A DNA stretch of 64,000 bases from JACDAN01 sp963802375 (GTDB taxonomy: Bacteria; Actinomycetota; Thermoleophilia; Gaiellales; Gaiellaceae), in the NCBI GenBank assembly GCA_963802375.1, contig CAWDIJ010000005.1, positions 372,001-436,000 of the forward strand, in the 5' to 3' direction. Below, piece after piece: positions 57,976 to 64,000 of this stretch. A program made the position numbers and the translations under genes. The notes under the pieces are model-generated. The model was not told where the DNA came from, did not search any database, and was given only the letters and a program-made list of their open reading frames with translations. The number at the start of each line of letters is the position of its first letter. Position 1 is the first letter of the stretch.

Positions 57976-59200
57976 CGCTCGTAGATACGTCCGAGACGGC
58001 TCTCACGCTCCGAACACTCGGGATCGCGAGGATCGCGACGCTCGAGAAGATCGTCCAAGCAGCCGCAGCGTAGAGCACGTCGGCGGCGCCGAACTGGGCT
58101 GCGAGCGGTCCGACCAGGATGAATCCGAGCGGGGTGAAGAGCACCGAGCCTGCCCAGTCGTACGAGCTCACACGTGACAACGCGTGCTGCGGGACGTGCT
58201 GCTGGAGCGCGGTGAACCAGATCGTCCCTGCGAAGTTCATTCCGGCCGCGGCGACGAGCGCCAACGCGGAGATCGCCCACACCGGCGCAGCGACCGCATA
58301 GGCGACCAGGACGGGAGTCCAGATCAGCAGCGAGAGGAAGGCGGCGACGAGCTGGCGGTCCGGTCGGAACTTGATTGCCGCCAGGCTTCCGATCACCGAG
58401 CCGACGCCGCCGAACGCGGTGATCGTCGCGAAGGCGGATGCGCCGCCCAGGTCCTCCTCGGCGATCAGCGGCCCGAGCACGAAGAACGGTGCGAGCGCGG
58501 CGAACTGGAAGAGCGCGAAATGGCAGACGCAGACCCAGACCCAGGTCCGGCGCGTGAACTCGCTCCAGCCCTCCCGGAGGTCGGTGATGAACGTCTGCTT
58601 CGCGGGCTTCGTGAACGCCACCCGCATGAGGAGCAGGAACGCCGCGCTGACGCCGAAGGTCGCCGCGTCGACGGCGATCGCCCACCCTGGGCTCGACAGC
58701 GCGATGACGACGCCGGCCGCGGCCGGCCCCGCGACGGCGGTGACGTTGCGGGAGAGCGACATCAGGCCGTTCGCCTGCTGGAGCCGCGCGGGGCTCACCG
58801 TTTGCGGGACAAGTCCCTGCGAGGCTGGGCCGAAGAACGCCTCCGCAGCGCCGTAGACCGCGGCGAGCACGACGAGGTGCCAGATCTCGGCTCGGCCGGT
58901 CAGGAGGAGGATCGCCATCGCGGCCGTGGCGATGCCGCGTCCGACGTCGGACGCGAGCATGACTCGCTGCCTCGGGAGCCGGTCGGCCCAGACGCCGGCG
59001 ACGAGGAACAGCGCGATGCTGGCGATCGTCCGGGCGGCGAGCACGTAGGCAAGCGCCGCAGCGGACCTCTCGATCGCGAGCACCGCGAACGCCAGGCCGA
59101 TCATGCCGAACCGGTCGCCGAAGTCCGAGACGATCCGGCTGAACCAGAGAAGCCGGAACTCGCGCTCCTCGAGCGCACCTAGACGTCCGCGCAGTTTCAC
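57887..59200 (-). CDS. MFS transporter (EntS-like)
   Basis: A 437-residue transporter with about 12 helices: REFRLLWFSRIVSDFGDRFG at the start, WADRLPRQRVMLASDVGRG (motif A) and AVYGAAEAFFGPASQGLVPQ. It resembles the frameshifted MFS at 50364-51687. The last 30 residues are hydrophilic and overlap the small secreted gene. The GTG at 59200 lies six bases after TAGGGT, supporting a leaderless transcript. It is separate from the ABC-led cluster. Confidence 0.87.
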   Translation of the reverse strand: MKLRGRLGALEEREFRLLWFSRIVSDFGDRFGMIGLAFAVLAIERSAAALAYVLAARTIASIALFLVAGVWADRLPRQRVMLASDVGRGIATAAMAILLLTGRAEIWHLVVLAAVYGAAEAFFGPASQGLVPQTVSPARLQQANGLMSLSRNVTAVAGPAAAGVVIALSSPGWAIAVDAATFGVSAAFLLLMRVAFTKPAKQTFITDLREGWSEFTRRTWVWVCVCHFALFQFAALAPFFVLGPLIAEEDLGGASAFATITAFGGVGSVIGSLAAIKFRPDRQLVAAFLSLLIWTPVLVAYAVAAPVWAISALALVAAAGMNFAGTIWFTALQQHVPQHALSRVSSYDWAGSVLFTPLGFILVGPLAAQFGAADVLYAAAAWTIFSSVAILAIPSVRSVRAVSDVSTSDERAHDDVGDRPADLRSLSGVGEGDPAGH

Positions 59201-59272
59201 GGCCCGACCCTAGCGCTGCGTCCGGTGCATCCCGTACTCTCGGAACAGGCTGCGCCGCCGACGGCGCGCGTC

Positions 59273-59316
59273 GAGGCAATGGAGCCTCAGGACTCTCGGG
59301 AGCCCTGGGGCTTTTT
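59273..59316 (+). promoter_or_regulatory. Attenuator-like leader of the second glutamine synthetase
   Basis: GAGGC-AATGGA-GCCTC (59273-59288) is a hairpin with a six-base loop (A1, G4). Overlapping it, AGCCTCAGG (59283-59291) pairs with CCTGGGGCT (59304-59312) around an inner CTC-TCGG-GAG, followed by TTTTT, as an intrinsic terminator. Then CGCGTTCAAGGAGG leads to the GTG at 59337. Compared with the glnA leader at 50309-50345, the arms change together (A-T here, G-C there), so base pairing is conserved. A -10 candidate TACTCT lies at 59235-59240. Confidence 0.72.
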
Positions 59317-59336
59317 CGCGTTCAAGGAGGGAGAAA

Positions 59337-60785
59337 GTGAGCGAGATCGAGACGAGGCACTACCTGGCGAACGGGCAGAAGACGACGCCCGCGGCCAAGG
59401 AGGCGATCGCCTGGGCCGGGCAGACGCAGGCCCAGATGGTCGACCTGAAGTTCTGCGACCTGCTCGGGACCTGGCAGCACATGACGCTGCCGATTTCGGC
59501 CTTCGACGAGTCCTCGTTCGACGACGGGCTCGGGTTCGACGGCTCCTCGATCCGCGGCTGGCAAGGGATCTCGGAGTCGGACATGCTCCTGATGCCGGAC
59601 GCGGCGAGCGCGATCCTCGATCCGTTCACGGAGGCGCCGACGCTCTCGATCCTCTGCGAGATCGCCGACCCGGTCACGCGGCAGCCGTACGGGCGGGACC
59701 CCCGCGGCGTCGCCCGGCGGGCCGAGGCCTACCTCGAGGCGAGCGGGATCGCCGACACGGCGTACTTCGGGCCCGAGTGCGAGTTCTTCGTCCTCGACGA
59801 AGTCTCGTACGACCTCGGCCCGAACCACTCGCACTATGCGGTCGACTCGGCCGAAGGGCACTGGAACTCGGGCAAGCCCGGCCTCGGCTATACGGTGCGC
59901 GAGAAGGAGGGCTACTTCCCGCCGGCGCCGCACGACACGCTCCACGACCTCCGGACGCGGATGGTGCTGACGCTCGAGCGGCTCGGCATCCCGTGCGAGT
60001 TCCACCACCACGAGGTCGCCTCGGGCGGCCAGTGCGAGATCGACCTGAAGTACGGCGCCCTGACGCGCATGGCCGACCAGGTCATGACCTACAAGTACGT
60101 CGTCAAGAACGTCGCCCGCGCGGCCGGCAAGACGGTGACCTTCATGCCGAAGCCGCTCTTCGGCGACAACGGCTCGGGCATGCACTCGCACCAGTCCCTC
60201 TGGAAGGACGGCGAGACGTTGATGGCGGACGCCGACGGATACGCCGGCCTCTCGGCGACGGCCCGCACGTACATCGGCGGGCTGCTGGCCCACGCGCCGG
60301 CGCTGCTCGCGTTCTGCGCGCCGACGACGAACTCGTACCGGCGACTGGTGCCGGGCTACGAGGCGCCCGTGAACCTCGTGTACTCGCAGCGGAACCGCTC
60401 CGCGTGCATCCGGATCCCGATGTACTCGGATTCGCCGAAGGCGAAGCGGATCGAGTTCAGGTGCCCCGACGCGGCGGCCAACCCGTACCTCGCCTTCGCG
60501 GCGATGTTGATGGCCGGCATCGACGGAATCGAGCGGGGGCTCGACCCGGGAGCCCCGGCCGACTACGACCTGTTCGAGGAGTCGCACGGAGAGGTTCCCC
60601 AGGTGCCGTCGTCGCTGGGCGAGGCGCTCGACGCCCTCGACGCGGATCACGAGTTCCTCACCAAAGGCGGCGTCTTCAGCGAGGAGCTGATCCGCACCTG
60701 GATCGACTACAAGCGTGAGAACGAGGTCGACGTCGTCCGGCTCCGGCCCCACCCGGCGGAGTTCGGGCTCTACTTCGACTGCTAG
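59337..60785 (+). CDS. Glutamine synthetase type I (second copy)
   Basis: A 482-residue glutamine synthetase of another subtype, closer to GS-I beta: DDGLGFDGSSIRGWQ, FGPECEFFVLDE, SGGQCEIDLKYG, KPLFGDNGSGMHSHQSL and NRSACIRIP. The segment PADYDLFEESHGEVPQ lies where the adenylylated Tyr of GS-I beta sits. It shares only the core motifs with the copy at 48924-50288. The GTG is 6 bases after AAGGAGG. It leads an apparent nitrogen operon with cupin, GNAT, PII and AmtB genes. Confidence 0.95.
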   Translation: MSEIETRHYLANGQKTTPAAKEAIAWAGQTQAQMVDLKFCDLLGTWQHMTLPISAFDESSFDDGLGFDGSSIRGWQGISESDMLLMPDAASAILDPFTEAPTLSILCEIADPVTRQPYGRDPRGVARRAEAYLEASGIADTAYFGPECEFFVLDEVSYDLGPNHSHYAVDSAEGHWNSGKPGLGYTVREKEGYFPPAPHDTLHDLRTRMVLTLERLGIPCEFHHHEVASGGQCEIDLKYGALTRMADQVMTYKYVVKNVARAAGKTVTFMPKPLFGDNGSGMHSHQSLWKDGETLMADADGYAGLSATARTYIGGLLAHAPALLAFCAPTTNSYRRLVPGYEAPVNLVYSQRNRSACIRIPMYSDSPKAKRIEFRCPDAAANPYLAFAAMLMAGIDGIERGLDPGAPADYDLFEESHGEVPQVPSSLGEALDALDADHEFLTKGGVFSEELIRTWIDYKRENEVDVVRLRPHPAEFGLYFDC

Positions 60786-60790
60786 GTGCG

Positions 60791-61210
60791 GTGCGGTACG
60801 CCGTCAAGCGAATCGACGAGATCCCCGGGGTTCCCGATCCGGACCCCGGGGATCCGGACTGGAAGCCGCTCCGGCACCACTTCGGGCTCGAGGCGTTTGG
60901 CGTGAACTGCTTCGTCCAGTCGGAGGCGGGCGGGCGGCTGATCGTCGACCACCGCGAGACCGACACCGAGGCGGTTGGGCACCAGGAGCTCTACGTCGTG
61001 GTGGGGGGCCGTGCGGAGTTCACCGTTGACGGCGAGCCCTTCGACTGCCCGGCCGGAACCTGCGTGGCGATCCGCGATCCCGAGGTACGACGTAGTGCGA
61101 CCGCGGTCGAGCCGGGCACCGCGGTGCTCGTAATCGGCGGAACCCCGGGGAGGCCGTACGAGATCTCGAGCTGGGACGCGAAGTGGACGAGCGGACTGCA
61201 GCAGGCGTGA
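60791..61210 (+). CDS. Cupin-domain protein
   Basis: A 139-residue single-domain protein. A cupin barrel is indicated by HQELYVVVGGRAEFTVDGE and the second box PAGTCVAIRDPEVRR, though one metal His seems to be replaced. It begins 5 bp after the synthetase stop and overlaps the GNAT gene by 4 bp. Function unknown; binding a small nitrogen compound is one possibility. Confidence 0.8.
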   Translation: MRYAVKRIDEIPGVPDPDPGDPDWKPLRHHFGLEAFGVNCFVQSEAGGRLIVDHRETDTEAVGHQELYVVVGGRAEFTVDGEPFDCPAGTCVAIRDPEVRRSATAVEPGTAVLVIGGTPGRPYEISSWDAKWTSGLQQA

Positions 61211-61686
61211 CCGTGCGGCCGCTCGTCTCCGACGACTGGCCCTCGGTCCGACGGATCTACGAGGAAGGCATTGCAACGGGGAACGCGACCTTCGAGACGG
61301 AGGCGCCGGACTGGGCTGCGTGGGATGGGGGACACACGCTCAGGCTCGTCGCCGAGGAGGGCGGCGAGGTGCTCGGCTGGGCCGCGCTCTCGCCGGTGTC
61401 GGAGCGCTGTGTCTACTCAGGAGTGGCGGAGGACAGCATCTATGTGTCCACAGGCGCCCAGGGACGAGGGGTCGGCCGGCTGCTCCTCGATGAGCTCGTC
61501 CGGCAGGCGGAAGTCGAAGGCATCTGGACAGTGCAGACAGGGATCTTTCCGGAGAACGAGGCATCGCTCGGGCTCCACGAACGCTGCGGCTTTCGCGTCG
61601 TCGGCATTCGCGAGCGCCTCGGACAGCACCACGGCGTCTGGCGGAACGTCGTCTTCATGGAACGGCGATCGAAGGAGGTTTCGTGA
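61207..61686 (+). CDS. GNAT N-acetyltransferase, phosphinothricin/methionine-sulfone type
   Basis: A 159-residue acetyltransferase. The fold runs VTVRPLVSDDWPSVRRIYEE to a C-terminal FMERRS. IYVSTGAQGRGVGRLLLDEL is the acetyl-CoA loop, and IFPENEASLGLHERCGFRVV with HHGVWRNVVFMERRS are marks of the PAT/bar and MddA group. Those enzymes detoxify phosphinothricin and methionine sulfoximine, both glutamine synthetase inhibitors. It is encoded between a synthetase and its PII protein. The GTG overlaps the cupin stop (GTGA). Confidence 0.85.
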   Translation: MTVRPLVSDDWPSVRRIYEEGIATGNATFETEAPDWAAWDGGHTLRLVAEEGGEVLGWAALSPVSERCVYSGVAEDSIYVSTGAQGRGVGRLLLDELVRQAEVEGIWTVQTGIFPENEASLGLHERCGFRVVGIRERLGQHHGVWRNVVFMERRSKEVS

Positions 61687-62033
61687 TCAAGGTTGAGGCA
61701 GTCGTCATCCGCGAGCGCGTCGAGACCGTGATCGATGCAGTCGAGGAGCAGACCGGGCACGTCGGTGTCACGGTGGTCGAGGCGATCGGGCACGGACGGC
61801 AGCGCGGGATCACGCATGAGTACCGGGGCCGGACCTTCGAGTCGCGGTTCCTGCCGAAGGCTGTCCTGACTTTCGTCGTCGCCGAGGAGATCGCCGGCGG
61901 CGTGGTCGCCGCGATCTCGGATTCGGCGCGGAGCGGCAACGAGTCGGGCGACGGAATCGTCTGGACGACGCCCGTCGGAAACGTCACTCACAACCGGACG
62001 GGAATGAGGCTTGAGGAGGTGGAACGCGTATGA
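61683..62033 (+). CDS. glnK: PII nitrogen regulatory protein (GlnB/GlnK)
   Basis: A 116-residue signalling protein that reports nitrogen and energy status, usually by plugging AmtB. The T-loop region (HGRQRGITHEYRGRTFESRF, about residues 36-56) keeps the Tyr of EYRG and the FLPK segment. The usual GKIGDGKIFV is replaced by SGNESGDGIVWTTPV, so the conserved Lys of the ATP site is missing. Sequence is divergent overall. It overlaps the amt start by 4 bp, the standard glnK-amtB pairing. Confidence 0.88.
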   Translation: MIKVEAVVIRERVETVIDAVEEQTGHVGVTVVEAIGHGRQRGITHEYRGRTFESRFLPKAVLTFVVAEEIAGGVVAAISDSARSGNESGDGIVWTTPVGNVTHNRTGMRLEEVERV

Positions 62034-63430
62034 CGAACGAGGAGCTGGCCATCGCCGCGAGCACGGTCTGGGTCGTCGTCGCGGCGGTTCTGGTCATGTT
62101 CATGCAGGCCGGCTTCGCGTTTCTCGAGGCCGGGCTGACGCGGATGAAGAACGCCGGCCACATCGCGGCGAAGAACGTGCTCGTGCTCGGGATCGCGTCC
62201 CTCGTCTACTACGTGGTCGGCTTCGGGATCGCGTTCGGCGACGGCGGGAACGGGCTCGTCGGCGGCTCCGGGTTCGTGCCCTCGTCCGACGAGCTGCTGG
62301 CGATCGGCGCCGAGCCGTTCTCCTGGTTTGGCTCGATCCCCGCCGGCGCCGCGTACTTCTTCCAGGTCGTGTTCGCCGCGGTCTCGCTCGCGATCGTGTG
62401 GGGCGCGATGGCGGAGCGGACGAAGCTCTGGGTCTACTTCGCGTTCGGCGTCGTCTTCACGCTCGTCTACTCGGTCGTCTCGCACTGGATCTGGCATCCG
62501 GACGGCTGGCTGTTCGCGATGGGGATGCAGGACTTCGCCGGCTCGACAGTCGTCCACTACCAGGGCGCGCTCGCCGCGCTGGCCGGCGCGCTCCTGTTGG
62601 GGCCGCGGATCGGGAAGTTCGACTCGGACGGCAGGCCGAACGCCATCCCGGGCCACAACATGGCGTTCGTGACGCTCGGCGTCCTGATCCTGTGGTTCGG
62701 CTGGTTCGGGTTCAACCCGGGCTCGACGCTCGGCGTCGTCACCGGCGACCGGATCGGCTACTTCGCGTACGTCGCGCTGACGACGAACGTCGCGGCCGCC
62801 GCCGGCGCGATCGGCGCCGTCACCGCGGCGTGGGTGGTGCTGCGGAAGCCCGACCTCTCGATGATGCTGAACGGCGTGATCGCGGCGCTCGTCGCCGTGA
62901 CCGCCGCGGCGGGCTTCGTCGCACCCTGGGCGGCCATCGTGATCGGGCTCGTCGCCGGCGTGATCGCCGTGCTGGGCGTCCTGCTGGTCGAGCGGATCCG
63001 GATCGACGACCCGATCGGCGCCGTCGCCGTCCACGGGATGGCGGGCGTGTGGGGAACCCTGGCGACCGGGCTCTTCGCGGTTCCCGCGCTGGCCGAGAAC
63101 CTCGCGACCGGCCAGGGAGGCCTCGTGTACACCGGGAGCTTCGCCCAGCTCGGCACGCAGGCGCTCGGGCTGCTCGCCGTCGGCCTGTTCACGTTCAGCG
63201 CGTCATTCGGCTCGCTCTGGACGATGAAGGCGCTGTGGGGGATCCGGGTCGAGCCCGAGGTCGAGACGGCCGGACTGGATGTCTCCGAGCACGGCATGTG
63301 GGGCTATCCGGAGTTCTATATCCCGGTCCCGGGCGGCTACGGAACCGAGACCCACTCGCACCTGATCGGCCAACGTCACGCCCCTGAGCCGAGTCCGCTT
63401 CCGCTCGTCGAGACCGAGGCAGCGGCCTGA
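62030..63430 (+). CDS. amtB: Ammonium transporter AmtB
   Basis: A 466-residue channel with 11 membrane helices. It has the Amt signature DFAGSTVVHYQGALAAL with the first twin His, the second twin His in AVHGMAGVWGTLA, and FGWFGFNPGSTL. The C-terminal cytoplasmic tail contains DVSEHGMWGYPEFY, the region that contacts the rest of the trimer and PII. The ATG overlaps the PII stop (ATGA). Its stop abuts the convergent reductase gene. Confidence 0.96.
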   Translation: MTNEELAIAASTVWVVVAAVLVMFMQAGFAFLEAGLTRMKNAGHIAAKNVLVLGIASLVYYVVGFGIAFGDGGNGLVGGSGFVPSSDELLAIGAEPFSWFGSIPAGAAYFFQVVFAAVSLAIVWGAMAERTKLWVYFAFGVVFTLVYSVVSHWIWHPDGWLFAMGMQDFAGSTVVHYQGALAALAGALLLGPRIGKFDSDGRPNAIPGHNMAFVTLGVLILWFGWFGFNPGSTLGVVTGDRIGYFAYVALTTNVAAAAGAIGAVTAAWVVLRKPDLSMMLNGVIAALVAVTAAAGFVAPWAAIVIGLVAGVIAVLGVLLVERIRIDDPIGAVAVHGMAGVWGTLATGLFAVPALAENLATGQGGLVYTGSFAQLGTQALGLLAVGLFTFSASFGSLWTMKALWGIRVEPEVETAGLDVSEHGMWGYPEFYIPVPGGYGTETHSHLIGQRHAPEPSPLPLVETEAAA

Positions 63431-63991
63431 TCACCCTCTGGTCCGGTAGTGGAGGTGAACTACGCCGTTGCCGAAGCGCCGTTGGTCGAGGAGCTCGAGG
63501 TTCAGGCGGATGTTGCTGGGAAGTGACTCCGTCCCGCCTCCGACCACGACCGGCGCCACGAGGAAGTGGTACTCGTCGACCAAGCCTGCCTTGATCGCCT
63601 GGGAAGCGAGCTCGGGGCCGCCCACGCTCAGGTCACGCACCGCTTCGGCTTTCATCCGACCGACGGCGTCGGCGTCGAAGTCCGGCTCGATTCGTGTTCT
63701 GGCGCTCGACACGGTCGCCAGCGTCTTCGAATAGACGATCTTGTCGGTTGCCTGCCAGATCTCCGCGTACTCCTGGATGTGGGGAGGTAGGTCGGACAGG
63801 GTGTGCGCGGTCTCCCAGTAGGCCATGACCTCGTACATCCGGCGGCCGTAGAGGTGGGTGCCGACCATCCGCTCAAGCTCGTTGGCGAAGCGGTGCACCT
63901 CCTCGTCCGGCGCGGCCCAGTCGAAGTTGCCGCTCTCGTCCGCCACGTACCCGTCGAGTGACGTGAGAGCCGAGTAGATCAGTGTGGCCAT
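63431..63991 (-). CDS. Dihydrofolate reductase-like protein (RibD C-terminal domain family)
   Basis: A 186-residue NADPH-dependent reductase-fold protein: LIYSALTSLDGYVAD at the start, MVGTHLYGRRMYEVM, and DLSVGGPELASQAIKAGLVDEYHFLVAPVVVGGG, typical of the small RibD-C/YyaP group. The true substrate of these proteins is generally unknown. It starts at ATG 63991, complete, nine bases from the window edge. Confidence 0.9.
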   Translation of the reverse strand: MATLIYSALTSLDGYVADESGNFDWAAPDEEVHRFANELERMVGTHLYGRRMYEVMAYWETAHTLSDLPPHIQEYAEIWQATDKIVYSKTLATVSSARTRIEPDFDADAVGRMKAEAVRDLSVGGPELASQAIKAGLVDEYHFLVAPVVVGGGTESLPSNIRLNLELLDQRRFGNGVVHLHYRTRG

Positions 63992-64000
63992 GCGCCTGAG

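Overview
The window is GC-rich, densely packed chromosomal DNA from an actinobacterium. The deep-branching Thermoleophilia (Gaiellales/Solirubrobacterales) are my best guess. The support is an actinobacterial DUF6458 membrane protein, SufBCD/SufSU, a caa3/A2-like cytochrome oxidase, many 4-bp gene overlaps and apparently leaderless starts. The class is inferred from gene content and no 16S gene is present. No phage genes, integrases, transposases or CRISPR arrays were seen, and no gap between genes exceeds about 300 bp.

Layout. 1-4.9 kb: hsp20-lon (lon runs off the left edge), then a divergent MMPL exporter with a clear promoter and operator-like palindromes. 5-20.4 kb: envelope and surface sugars. 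This holds rmlA, rmlD and rmlB (no rmlC), a glycosidase-deacetylase fusion, a membrane Ser/Thr kinase, a SpoIID/LytB protein coupled to a subtilase, and an operon for an acetamido-sugar uronate (wecB, wecC, oxidoreductase, acyltransferase). 20.4-23.8 kb: signal peptidase I, tRNA-Lys, superoxide dismutase, an M23 peptidase and a histidine kinase. 23.8-32.3 kb: cytochrome oxidase subunits with universal-stress-like genes in the same operon, then a minus-strand group (tatA, tatC, an adenosine deaminase remnant, TPR, STAS, dihaem cytochrome c). 32.3-43.1 kb: iron-sulfur assembly in two blocks (sufC-sufB-VOC-VOC-sufD and sufS-sufU-Rieske) around a DipZ-type redox protein and a cytochrome fused to an 18-cysteine domain. 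43.1-48.8 kb: an ABC-F gene behind a structured, terminator-ending leader, an ANTAR regulator with its kinase, and a surface protein with 174-bp repeats. 48.9-64 kb: two glutamine synthetases, an ABC/MFS/GNAT export cluster, and a GS-cupin-GNAT-PII-AmtB nitrogen operon; the last gene is a DHFR-like reductase.

The most interesting signals are regulatory. (1) Both glutamine synthetase genes carry the same short leader. In it, a hexaloop hairpin (loop AAYGGA) overlaps and would exclude an intrinsic terminator just before the ribosome binding site. A gene pair for an ANTAR regulator, a family that binds hexaloop hairpins, lies 3-5 kb from glnA. (2) The ABC-F gene follows a roughly 190-nt structured leader with a possible 13-codon uORF and alternative pairings that could include the terminator arm. 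(3) Many genes start 6-8 nt after a TANNNT hexamer, which suggests leaderless transcripts. Two genes (a VOC protein and an MFS transporter) carry single-base frameshifts that may be real or may be sequence errors.
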